64,000 nucleotides of DNA from Corynebacterium atrinae. Lineage in GTDB: Bacteria > Actinomycetota > Actinomycetes > Mycobacteriales > Mycobacteriaceae. Below the pieces are notes generated by a model that was not told the origin of the DNA, did not search any database, and saw only the letters and a program-made list of their open reading frames with translations. The position numbers and the translations under genes are program-made. Positions 53,465-61,238 of this stretch are shown piece after piece (positions within the stretch are counted from its first letter, which is position 1; each line of letters starts with the position of its first letter). Where the stretch lies: positions 2,046,001-2,110,000 of the forward strand of contig NZ_CP046977.1 of assembly GCF_030408455.1 (NCBI RefSeq), given 5' to 3'.

Positions 53465-54179
53465 TGATTCGTTCCGGGAGCAAGACGTTCCGCTCCCTGG
53501 ACTCGACTTTCTTCAACCTGCCGTCGTTGCACCCGTGAAAAGGCAAGTGGCTTCGTCGCCTACACTCACGGCGACTGCAGCCGACATCAGGAGGTTCTGG
53601 CGACGCGTCGTGGTCTCTCCGTCTTGCTGGTTCTGGATCGGCGCAGTGAGCGTTCCTGACGGATACGGTCGTTTCACTTGGCAACGAGGCGGTGTTCAAC
53701 GCACACTCGCAGCGCACCGCTTTTCCCTAATGATTTCCGGCCAGGAGATTGATGGCCAGGTCGCAGAGCACCACTGCAACGAACCGCTATGCGTTCGCGT
53801 CGGGGACAGACATGTGTTCGCTTCGACACAGGCCGCGAATGTTGCCTGGGCGGTGCAGCTGGGCCGGCACCGGGGGAATGTACGCACGGTGGGGGAAGGA
53901 CAAGAGCCCGCGGCTCGTTCGCACCGAATCAGGGAAGCACTTGAGCACGGGTGGAATGAGTCGGCGTACCTGCGAGCGGTAGCAGAAGGCGACGTTTCGC
54001 AGACGTCGCTTCTGCTGCCGGGCGAAACATCTAGCTCTCCGTCACCACAATGGCTAGGTCTTGGGTCTGGTGCAGGAACTGATGACATCCTTCCAGGCCA
54101 GCCCTCTCGGCTAGCCACGCTCGATGTCACCAGTTCCTGCACCAGACCCGTCCCCAATAATGGGACAGCCTCAAGGTAA
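53457..54179 (+). CDS. HNH endonuclease-like protein with foreign C-terminal tail
   Basis: A 240-aa protein. The centre has FWIGAVSVPDGYGRF and then EHHCNEPLCVRVGDRHVF, the pattern of short phage/plasmid HNH enzymes (His-His-Cys then Cys-Val). The last about 45 codons run through an 87-bp inverted repeat and look unlike the rest, so the original 3' end was probably replaced. ATG 53457 overlaps the upstream stop. A homing or restriction-like nuclease role is suggested by the family but not shown. Confidence 0.65.
   Translation: MSSDSFREQDVPLPGLDFLQPAVVAPVKRQVASSPTLTATAADIRRFWRRVVVSPSCWFWIGAVSVPDGYGRFTWQRGGVQRTLAAHRFSLMISGQEIDGQVAEHHCNEPLCVRVGDRHVFASTQAANVAWAVQLGRHRGNVRTVGEGQEPAARSHRIREALEHGWNESAYLRAVAEGDVSQTSLLLPGETSSSPSPQWLGLGSGAGTDDILPGQPSRLATLDVTSSCTRPVPNNGTASR
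54063..54149. repeat. 87-bp element with 27-bp inverted repeats
   Basis: The arms at 54063-54089 (starting GGGTCTGGTGCAGGAACTG) and 54123-54149 match with one mismatch around a 33-base centre. A related word, GGGTCTGGGACA, recurs at 54181-54192. It lies at the border between the conjugation genes and the photolyase region and looks like a miniature element or two abutting insertion-sequence ends. No target duplication was seen. Confidence 0.65.
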
Positions 54180-54247
54180 CGGGTCTGGGACATAGTGGGC
54201 ACCTCGTTCCTGCCATGTTAAGGAAATCGGAGCACTAGGTTGGTGGT

Positions 54248-55747
54248 GTGACTCAAGCGAACGGGAAAGCGCCCGCCCTCTTCTGGTTCCGCGACGACCT
54301 GAGGGTCCGCCACAACGAGGCGCTCGCCGCGGCCGCCGACCGCGGGCCGGTCACCGCGGTCTACATCGCCGAGGACCCGGTCGCGACCGGGGTCCGGCCC
54401 CTGGGCGGGGCGGCCCGGTGGTGGTTGCACCGCAGCCTGGAACGACTCATCGAGGACCTGGCGGGAGGTGGGGTGCCCCTGCTGATCCGCAGTGGCGACC
54501 CCCGCCGCCTCATCCCGGAACTGGCCGCACGGAACGGGGCGTCCTACGTGTCGTGGAGCCGGCGCTACCACCGCCCGCAGCGCGACATCGACGCGGAGGT
54601 GAAGGAGAGTCTGCGTTCCGGTGGGGTCGACGCCCACAGCTTCCCGGGCCACCTGCTGGCGGAACCCTGGACAGTGGCTACGGGGCAGGGTACCCCCTAC
54701 AAGGTGTACACGCCGTTCTCCCGGGCGCTGCGTTCCCTCGTCGAGGAGGGTCCCGGCCCTGGCGGGCTGCACCTGGAGCAGGCGCCGGAGGGACTGGCCG
54801 GGCCCGGCGCGGACCCGGAGGGGAGCAGGGAGGACCTGGCCGAGCTCGCCCTGCTGCCCTCGCACCCCTCCCGCCGGGAACCGGACTGGACCGGCGGCCT
54901 GGAGCAGATGTGGACGCCGGGGGAGGAGGGCGCGTGGCGCCGGCTCGGGGGGTTCCTGGCCGCGCTGGAGGGGGGCGTCGGAAAGCATGGTTACGCCGAG
55001 GGGCGGGATTATCCGGCCCTCGACGTGACCAGCCGGCTCTCCCCGCACCTGCGCTTCGGGGAGATCAGTCCGCTCGCGGTGTGGTCGGCGGCCGCCGCGC
55101 TGGAGGCGGACGGGCGCGACGTCACGGTATTCCAGAACGAATTGATGTGGCGGGACTTCGCCTGGCACCGCCTCCACCACCGCCCCCACCTGGCGACGGC
55201 TAACGTCCGCGCGGATTTCGACGCCTTCCCCTGGGCCTGGGACCCCGGTGAGCTGGCGGCGGGCACCGCCGGCGGGCGCGACGGACGGCGCAGCAACCGC
55301 GCCGCTGCCCCCGGGGACTTCCACGCCGACCTCGGCGCCTGGCGCAGCGGCGCCACCGGCATCCCGCTGGTCGACGCCGGCATGCGCGAGCTGTGGGCCA
55401 CCGGGTACATGCACAACCGGGTGCGGATGGTCGTCGGTTCGCTGCTGACCAAGAACCTGGGCATCCACTGGCGCCACGGCGAGGAGTGGTTCTGGGACAC
55501 GCTCGTCGACGCCGATCCGGCCAGCAACGCCTTCAACTGGCAGTGGGTGGCCGGATGCGGCGACGACGCAGCACCCTATTTCCGGATCTTCAACCCGGAG
55601 ACCCAGGCCAAGCGGTTTGATCCGGAGCGCACCTACATCTCGGCCTGGGTGCCGGAATTCGGCGGCCCGGACTACCCGGCCCCCGTGGTCGACCTCCGGG
55701 AATCCCGGGCCATGGCACTGGCCGCCTACGAGGGGATCCGCCGGTAA
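54248..55747 (+). CDS. phrB: Deoxyribodipyrimidine photolyase (class I CPD type)
   Basis: Repairs UV-induced cyclobutane pyrimidine dimers using blue light. It is 499 aa, the usual length. The N-terminal antenna domain begins LFWFRDDLRVRHNEAL. The FAD domain contains YMHNRVRMVVGSLLTKNLGIHW, WFWDTLVDADPASNAFNWQW and YFRIFNPETQAKRFDP, with Trp residues of the electron path. The start is GTG 54248, as the family begins here. The next gene follows after 82 bases in the same direction. Codons are strongly GC-ending, more so than in the first 44 kb. Confidence 0.95.
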   Translation: MTQANGKAPALFWFRDDLRVRHNEALAAAADRGPVTAVYIAEDPVATGVRPLGGAARWWLHRSLERLIEDLAGGGVPLLIRSGDPRRLIPELAARNGASYVSWSRRYHRPQRDIDAEVKESLRSGGVDAHSFPGHLLAEPWTVATGQGTPYKVYTPFSRALRSLVEEGPGPGGLHLEQAPEGLAGPGADPEGSREDLAELALLPSHPSRREPDWTGGLEQMWTPGEEGAWRRLGGFLAALEGGVGKHGYAEGRDYPALDVTSRLSPHLRFGEISPLAVWSAAAALEADGRDVTVFQNELMWRDFAWHRLHHRPHLATANVRADFDAFPWAWDPGELAAGTAGGRDGRRSNRAAAPGDFHADLGAWRSGATGIPLVDAGMRELWATGYMHNRVRMVVGSLLTKNLGIHWRHGEEWFWDTLVDADPASNAFNWQWVAGCGDDAAPYFRIFNPETQAKRFDPERTYISAWVPEFGGPDYPAPVVDLRESRAMALAAYEGIRR

Positions 55748-55829
55748 TTTCCTCGGCCCGCCGTCACGGTTCGGCCATGAAATCCCCGTTGGCTCGACAG
55801 GGTCGCCCGCACGTACTTATCCTGAATCC

Positions 55830-57377
55830 ATGTCTACCCCACTCCCCGCCACCCTCGACTACACCGCCCGACACGGGAGCCGGACTGTGCTGGTCACCGG
55901 GGCTTCCGGTTACGTCGGCGGCCGCCTGGTCACTGAGCTGCTGGCCGCCGGGTTCCAGGTCCGCGCCTCCTCCCGCCGGGTGGAGAGCCTGCGCCGGTTC
56001 GACTGGAGCGACAGGGCGGAACTGGTGGAGGCGGACCTCACCGACGCCGACGACATCGCCCGGATCATGACGGGTGTCGACGTCGTGTTCTACCTGGTCC
56101 ATTCCATGGGCGGCCAGGACGAGGACTTCGAGGAGGTGGAGAAGCGGACCGCCACCCTGGTGGCCGACGCCGCAGGGGAGGCGGGTGTGTCGCAGATCGT
56201 CTATCTCTCCGGCCTGCATCCCCGGGGACGGCAGCTGGAGGACCTGTCCAAGCACATGCGCTCCCGGGAGCGGGTGGCCAAGATCCTCCTCGAGGGCAAG
56301 ACCCCCACGCTCGTGTACCGGGCGGCCACGCTCATCGGCTCCGGTTCCGCCTCTTTCGAAATGATCCGGCACCTCACCGAACGGCTGCCGGTGATGGTGG
56401 CGCCGCGGTGGATCAAGAACCGCATCGAACCCCTGGCAATCCGGGACGCGCTCTACTACCTCGTCCGGGCGGCGGACCTCGAGGAACCCGTCAACCGGGA
56501 GTTCGACATCGGCTGCGGGCAGGACTACGAGTTCGCGGACCTGATCAGGATCTACGGCCGGCATAAGGGGCTGCGCCGGCGCGTTTTCGCCGTCCCGCTG
56601 CCGCTGCCCATGGACACCCTCTCCGGCGGCTGGATCGGGCTGGTCACGCCCGTGCCGGCCGGGCTGGCCGTCCCCCTGGCGCAGTCCATGGCGGAGGATG
56701 CCGTCACCGAGGAGCACGATATCGCCGAGATCATCCCCGACCCGCCCGGCGGACTGATCGACTACCCGACGGCGGTGACCCTGGCGGTCAAGGCGGAACG
56801 CAGCCGCGGGGTGCCCACCTCCTGGGACCGGAGCTGGACCAGCGTCGGTGACGCCGCGGACAGCCTGCCCACGGATCCGGAGTGGACCGGGGAGTCCGTC
56901 TACGAGGACGTCCGCTCCGGGGAGTCTGATCTCCCGGCCGAGAAGGTCTGGGAGGTCGTGGAGGGAATCGGCGGGCCGAACGGCTGGTATTCCGCTCCTT
57001 CGTTGTGGCGGGTGCGCGGCATCATCGACCGCCTCATCGGCGGGCCGGGGCTCGGCGGACGGCGCGATCCGCGCCATCTGGCCGTGGGCGACAAGGTGGA
57101 CTGGTGGCGGGTGGTCGAACTCGACCGGCCCCACCGGTTGGTGCTGGCGGCCGAGATGAAGATCGACGGCCGGGCCTGGCTGGTCATGGAGGTCAGGGAC
57201 CGCGGCGAAGGGTCCACCTATGTCCAGCGCGCCCTCTACGCCCCGACGGGACTGCTGGGGCGGCTCTACTGGTGGTCCCTGCTGCCCTTCCACGCCCTCA
57301 TCTTCCCGGTCATGCTGCGCACCATCCTCAGGACGGCGGAAGAGGAGAACCGGGCGGACGGGGACGGGCGCGCGTAG
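55830..57377 (+). CDS. NAD(P)-binding protein with C-terminal DUF2867 domain
   Basis: A 515-aa protein. The N-terminal half is an atypical short-chain dehydrogenase, with TVLVTGASGYVGGRLVTELL at about residues 15-35 and VFYLVHSMGGQDEDFEE. The C-terminal half (about 330-500) is a DUF2867 domain with WWRVVELDRPHRLVLAAEMK and a hydrophobic end (YWWSLLPFHALIFPVML). Such fusions often lie near photolyase and carotenoid genes in actinobacteria and proteobacteria. The reaction is unknown. ATG 55830 gives a normal Rossmann start. Confidence 0.85.
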   Translation: MSTPLPATLDYTARHGSRTVLVTGASGYVGGRLVTELLAAGFQVRASSRRVESLRRFDWSDRAELVEADLTDADDIARIMTGVDVVFYLVHSMGGQDEDFEEVEKRTATLVADAAGEAGVSQIVYLSGLHPRGRQLEDLSKHMRSRERVAKILLEGKTPTLVYRAATLIGSGSASFEMIRHLTERLPVMVAPRWIKNRIEPLAIRDALYYLVRAADLEEPVNREFDIGCGQDYEFADLIRIYGRHKGLRRRVFAVPLPLPMDTLSGGWIGLVTPVPAGLAVPLAQSMAEDAVTEEHDIAEIIPDPPGGLIDYPTAVTLAVKAERSRGVPTSWDRSWTSVGDAADSLPTDPEWTGESVYEDVRSGESDLPAEKVWEVVEGIGGPNGWYSAPSLWRVRGIIDRLIGGPGLGGRRDPRHLAVGDKVDWWRVVELDRPHRLVLAAEMKIDGRAWLVMEVRDRGEGSTYVQRALYAPTGLLGRLYWWSLLPFHALIFPVMLRTILRTAEEENRADGDGRA

Positions 57378-57395
57378 AGGGCCCTGCCGTCGAGA

Positions 57396-57422
57396 GGCTC
57401 CGGCGGAATGTCCGCCGGAGCC
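57396..57422. terminator. Bidirectional hairpin between convergent genes
   Basis: GGCTCCGGCGGA and TCCGCCGGAGCC form a perfect 12-bp stem with an ATG loop. It lies between the stops of the DUF2867 gene and the lipocalin gene, so it can serve both. There is no T-run. Confidence 0.8.
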
Positions 57423-57451
57423 CCGGGGATCAACCGCCGTCTAACTGCGGG

Positions 57452-58132
57452 TTAGAGCAGGCAGAGCGGGGTGACGTCCTTGCGGCCTTCCGCCATCGGG
57501 ACGGTCAGGAAGGAGCAGTCCCACCAGCCGCGGTCGGCGACGGTGGTCTTGACCAGATTCCACTGTTCGGCGGTCAGGTTCGGGGTGCGGCTGAGCACGA
57601 AACCGGAGCGGCGCTGGGGGTCGCCGACGATCGCCAAGGTGTAGTCCCCGGTGGGGTTGTCCTCGGCCAGGTAGGTGATGCGGTAGTTGACGGGTCCGTT
57701 CTCGTCCTGGAAGGGGATGCCGGGGAAATTCACCCGCAGCGAGGCGTTGGTCTCGGTGTTGCGGATGGTGGCGGTGCCGTCGATGACGGAGTCGGAGCTG
57801 ATCTGGGAGCCGCAGGAGTTGCGCACCGACAGGGCGGTGCCGTCCTCGTTGAGCTCGTAGTCGGCGGTGGTGTCGTTGGTGCACTGCAGGGTGTACGGCT
57901 GGGGGACTGCGGCCACCTGGTACCACCTGCCGTCGTACCTCTCCGGGTCGACGACGAATCCCACTTCCCTCAGTTCCGGTCCGGTGCTGGAACTGGCGGG
58001 CAGGATGTCCGCGGAGATGCTGGAGTTGCGTCCGCCGTTGGTCAGGTCCTGTGCTTTGGCTGCGGCGACGGAGAGCGGGGAGATCAGTGCGGCGAGCAGG
58101 AGGGCGGCGCCGAATTTCTTGGAGGTGCGCAT
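57452..58132 (-). CDS. blc: Secreted lipocalin (Blc-like)
   Basis: A 226-aa protein. Residues 1-28 are a Sec signal peptide (ALLLAALISPLSVAAAKA) without a lipobox. The lipocalin domain starts with YDGRWYQVAAVPQPY, the G-x-W signature, then TVRNSCG-type strands and ends GDYTLAIVGDPQRRSGFVLS, typical of the bacterial Blc group that binds fatty acids or other hydrophobic ligands. Next to a carotenoid operon it might bind pigments or lipids outside the cell. It is divergent from the crt operon, and its upstream region carries a near copy of the crt-side palindrome. Confidence 0.88.
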   Translation of the reverse strand: MRTSKKFGAALLLAALISPLSVAAAKAQDLTNGGRNSSISADILPASSSTGPELREVGFVVDPERYDGRWYQVAAVPQPYTLQCTNDTTADYELNEDGTALSVRNSCGSQISSDSVIDGTATIRNTETNASLRVNFPGIPFQDENGPVNYRITYLAEDNPTGDYTLAIVGDPQRRSGFVLSRTPNLTAEQWNLVKTTVADRGWWDCSFLTVPMAEGRKDVTPLCLL

Positions 58133-58190
58133 GAACAGAGCCTTTCGCGGAAGTGTGCGGGTGCGGAGAGGGTGCCTGACCCCGTGGAAA

Positions 58191-58215
58191 AACTAGGTAG
58201 CCAGGCTAACTAGTT
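58191..58215. promoter_or_regulatory. 25-bp operator palindrome, lipocalin side
   Basis: AACTAGGTAGCC and GGCTAACTAGTT pair with one mismatch around a central A. It lies 58 bases upstream of the lipocalin start. The core TAGCC-n-GGCTA is shared with 58340-58360. Confidence 0.75.
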
Positions 58216-58339
58216 TGCACTCTGGCGCGCAGGGCGGGGGTGGGTGTCTGTCTTCGGGAAAATTACCCCCGGGGCAGGGTACTGGGGCAGGGCCTGGGTG
58301 CCCCCGTCGGCGCGGTGGATGGGGGCGGCCGGGGCCTTA

Positions 58340-58360
58340 TTAGTTAGCCTGGCTAATTAA
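58340..58360. promoter_or_regulatory. Operator palindrome, carotenoid side
   Basis: TTAGTTAGCC and GGCTAATTAA pair with one mismatch around T. It is 180 bases upstream of the glycosyltransferase start. The half-site TTAGTTAGCC also occurs in the other palindrome, read on the opposite strand. MarR-type repressors use sites of this form; C. glutamicum CrtR is a MarR protein that controls crt genes, but no such gene is in this window. Confidence 0.7.
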
Positions 58361-58459
58361 ATGCCAATATGGTGTATGACGGCTGTCCCGATGCCAGTTG
58401 AAGGCACAATGGAACCAGCCGTCCCACCTCACGTCCCTCGGGGGGCGGGCATTGATTAT

Positions 58460-58471
58460 TGTGACATCACA
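58460..58471. promoter_or_regulatory. Short palindrome upstream of the crt operon
   Basis: TGTGA and TCACA around CA. The half-sites look like CRP/GlxR half-sites, but the spacer is two bases, not six. Possibly part of the promoter. Confidence 0.3.
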
Positions 58472-58539
58472 GAAAGTGCCACGCCCATTTTATCCAGTAG
58501 GACCTACCTCCATGTCGACGCTTTCCTGCGCGGTCACCG

Positions 58540-59334
58540 ATGAGTGACGCACCCGTATCAGCTGGCCGCCCGGCGCTCAGCGTGATCATCCCCTGCCTGA
58601 ACGACGCGCGCCTGCTCGACCGCTGCCTGCGCAACCTCGGGGCGCAGTCGGTCGCCCCCGCCGAGGTCATCGTGGTCGACAACGGGTCCACCGACGATTC
58701 CGCGGACGTCGCGCGCCGTCACGGGGCACTGGTCGTCGACGAGCCGCGCCGCGGCATCACGTGGGCGACGAAGGCCGGATTCGACGCCGCGGGAGGCGAC
58801 GTCCTCATGCGTATCGACGCCGACGTCGAGCTTGACCCCGACTACCTGGAGCGCGTGCGCGACATCTGGCGGAGGGCCGAGGCATCGCCCGGTCGCCGTG
58901 TGGTCGGGGTGACCGGTTCCGCCCGTTTCGAGATCCCGGGCCCCGCAGGCGACATCGCCAGCTCCCTCTACCTGGGCGCCTATTTCCGCAGCGTCGGTTC
59001 CACGCTGGGGCACTATCCCCTGTTCGGCACCAACTACTCGATCCGCGCCGACTGGTGGGCGGAGGTCCGCGACTCGGTCGACCTGAGCGACACCTACGTC
59101 CACGAAGACATGCAGCTCTCCTTTGCCGTGCGTGCCGACGAGACCGTCTGGTTCCAGAAGGACCTCGTAGTGAGCATGGACGACCGTGCCCTGCACGGGA
59201 TCCGGCAGGTGGCGGTGCGCTTCCACCGGGGTTTCTACACCGTCCTGCGCAACTGGCGGAAGCACCCTCCCCACCGCCGGCTGGCGCAGCGGGGCCTGCT
59301 GGGAACACGGCTGCGGGAGGTGCTGGCACCGTGA
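58540..59334 (+). CDS. Family 2 glycosyltransferase, first gene of the carotenoid operon
   Basis: A 264-aa GT-A fold glycosyltransferase without membrane segments. It begins LSVIIPCLNDARLLDRCLRN, has VIVVDNGSTDDSA for nucleotide binding, the DxD-type metal site DADVELDPDY and the acceptor-side motif YVHEDMQLSFAVR. It overlaps crtE by four bases, so it is fully part of the operon. It may glycosylate decaprenoxanthin or another isoprenoid. C. glutamicum has an mmpL-type gene in the crt operon and not a GT2 at this position, as I recall. The ATG lacks a ribosome site and overlaps an 11-codon leader. Confidence 0.85.
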   Translation: MSDAPVSAGRPALSVIIPCLNDARLLDRCLRNLGAQSVAPAEVIVVDNGSTDDSADVARRHGALVVDEPRRGITWATKAGFDAAGGDVLMRIDADVELDPDYLERVRDIWRRAEASPGRRVVGVTGSARFEIPGPAGDIASSLYLGAYFRSVGSTLGHYPLFGTNYSIRADWWAEVRDSVDLSDTYVHEDMQLSFAVRADETVWFQKDLVVSMDDRALHGIRQVAVRFHRGFYTVLRNWRKHPPHRRLAQRGLLGTRLREVLAP

Positions 59335-60296
59335 CCCCGGACCTCGATTCCCGGATCGGCGCTTCGCTGACGCTGCTGGAGGACTTCCTCGCGAGCGGCC
59401 GTGCCCAGCTCCCGCACGACGCCCGGCTGCTGGCGATGGCCTACGACGGTGTGGCCGAATTCTCCCTGGGCGGCAAACACCTGCGGTCCCGGCTCGTCCA
59501 TATCTCCGCCGGGGACGTCGTCGGCGAAGGCCTCCAGGCCGCCACGGTGTTCGGGGCGTGCGTGGACCTGCTGCACGGGGCCTTCCTCATCCACGACGAC
59601 ATCATCGACCGCGACGACCTGCGCCGTGGCCGCCCGACCATCCACGCGGCGGTGCGGGACGAGTACGGGGACGCTCACCTGGGCACCTCGCTGGCCATCG
59701 TCGCCGGAGACTTGGGAATCAACGGCGCCCTCCAGCTGCTGCTCACCTCGGACCTGGCGGACGACGTCGTCCGCCGCGGCATGCGGTTGCTCTCCTCCGC
59801 GGCGCACGAGACGATCACCGGCGAGATCCTCGACATCGCCCACCTGGTGGAGCCGGACCCCGACCTGGAGCAGGTGCGGCTGAGCAACCACCTCAAGACC
59901 AGTGAATACAGCTTCGGCACCCCGCTCAAGCTCGGCGCCCTGGCGGCCGGGCGGGACCCGGCGTCGATGAAGCCGATCGCCCACGCGCTGGGCAACGCCT
60001 ACCAGGCGGCCGACGACATCGCCGGCGCGGTGGGCGACAGCGAGGTCACCGGCAAGCAGACCGCCGGTGACGTGGTCAACCGGCGTGCGACGTTGGTGAC
60101 CATGAGGATGGACCCCGAACAGCCGACTGACCCGCAGGCCCTGGCCGGGATCATCCGCGACGTCATCGCGGAGGGTGACTCCCACCTGGCGGATGCCCGC
60201 CGGCTCATCGACGAGACCGACCTGGCGCCCGGCATCCGGGAGAATCTGCACCACATCACGAACCGAATCGAAGGGATGCTGCGCACCCATGCCTGA
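59331..60296 (+). CDS. crtE: Geranylgeranyl diphosphate synthase
   Basis: A 321-aa trans-prenyltransferase that condenses isopentenyl diphosphate onto allylic diphosphates to give the C20 precursor. The first Asp-rich motif is HDDIIDRDDLRRGRPT (about 85-100), the second DDIAGAVGD (about 228). GGKHLRSRL near residue 45 is the conserved substrate loop. The start is GTG 59331, overlapping the glycosyltransferase stop; the end overlaps crtB by eight bases. Confidence 0.92.
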   Translation: MTPDLDSRIGASLTLLEDFLASGRAQLPHDARLLAMAYDGVAEFSLGGKHLRSRLVHISAGDVVGEGLQAATVFGACVDLLHGAFLIHDDIIDRDDLRRGRPTIHAAVRDEYGDAHLGTSLAIVAGDLGINGALQLLLTSDLADDVVRRGMRLLSSAAHETITGEILDIAHLVEPDPDLEQVRLSNHLKTSEYSFGTPLKLGALAAGRDPASMKPIAHALGNAYQAADDIAGAVGDSEVTGKQTAGDVVNRRATLVTMRMDPEQPTDPQALAGIIRDVIAEGDSHLADARRLIDETDLAPGIRENLHHITNRIEGMLRTHA

Positions 60297-61200
60297 GCAG
60301 ACGCCACCGGACCGGAAGCAGCTGGGGGAGTTCCTGGACCGCTACGACCGCGCGGCGGTCAAGGCCTCCCACGAGGTCATCCTGTCCTACTCCACGAGTT
60401 TCTCCCTGGCCACCCGCCTGCTGGGCAAGCAGGTGCGCACGGACATCCGCAACCTCTACGCCATGGTGCGCATCGCCGACGAAATCGTCGACGGGACGGC
60501 ACGGGCGGCGGGTCTGAGCCCCGAGGAGACCGCCGCGGCACTGGACGACTACGAGAGCGCGGTCCTGGCCGCCCCCGCCCGGCGTTTCCACGTCGACCCG
60601 GTCCTGCACGCCTACGCGCTCAGCGCCCGCCGTTGCGGTTTCAACCCCGAGCATGTGACGGCTTTCTTCTCCTCCATGCGTCGGGACCTGAACCAGACGA
60701 CCTACGACGAGCAGAGCTTCGAGGACTACGTCTACGGCTCCGCCGAGGTCATCGGCCTGCTATGCCTGTCGGCCTTCCTGGTGGACCATCCGGTCACGGA
60801 GGAGCAGCGCGGCCGGATGGAGGAGGGGGCGCGTTCCCTGGGCGCCGCCTTCCAGAAGATTAACTTCCTGCGCGACCTGGCAGAGGATTCCGGGACCCTG
60901 GGCCGCGCCTACTTCCCCGGCCTGGACGACCACGAGCTCACCGAGGAGCACAAGGCGCAGTTGATCACCGACATCCGCGGCGATCTCGCGCACGCCCGCA
61001 CCGTCATCCCCCTGCTGCCGTTGTCCGCCCGCACCGGTGTGCTGGCGGCGGCGGAGCTCTTCGGCACGCTGACCGACCAGTTGGACGAGCTTCCCACGGC
61101 GGAGCTCACGCGCCGACGCGTCAGCGTGCCGCGCCGGACGAAACTCGCGATACTGGCGCGGGCGGTCGCCACCGCCCGGCGCATGAACCCCGCGACCTGA
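60289..61200 (+). CDS. crtB: Phytoene synthase
   Basis: Joins two geranylgeranyl diphosphates head-to-head into phytoene. It is 303 aa. Conserved pieces are SYSTSFSLATRLLGKQ (about 32-47), the first Asp motif in VRIADEIVDG (about 62-71), and the second in NFLRDLAEDSG (about 193-203). It overlaps crtE, and crtI follows after 38 bases. Confidence 0.93.
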   Translation: MPEQTPPDRKQLGEFLDRYDRAAVKASHEVILSYSTSFSLATRLLGKQVRTDIRNLYAMVRIADEIVDGTARAAGLSPEETAAALDDYESAVLAAPARRFHVDPVLHAYALSARRCGFNPEHVTAFFSSMRRDLNQTTYDEQSFEDYVYGSAEVIGLLCLSAFLVDHPVTEEQRGRMEEGARSLGAAFQKINFLRDLAEDSGTLGRAYFPGLDDHELTEEHKAQLITDIRGDLAHARTVIPLLPLSARTGVLAAAELFGTLTDQLDELPTAELTRRRVSVPRRTKLAILARAVATARRMNPAT

Positions 61201-61238
61201 ACCTGAGAACCCGAACCCTAGAAACGAGAATCAGACAC

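Larger units (their letters stand above)
58133..58539. other. Divergent control region between lipocalin and carotenoid operon
   Basis: A 407-base non-coding region with two related palindromes (listed separately), a short palindrome at 58460-58471 and a possible 11-codon leader at 58512-58547. It is less GC-rich around the palindromes than the genes on either side. Confidence 0.6.

Noticed and set aside
58460..58471. TGTGA-CA-TCACA as a GlxR/CRP operator.
   Set aside because: The two-base spacer does not fit the six-base spacer of that family; kept only as a low-confidence palindrome.
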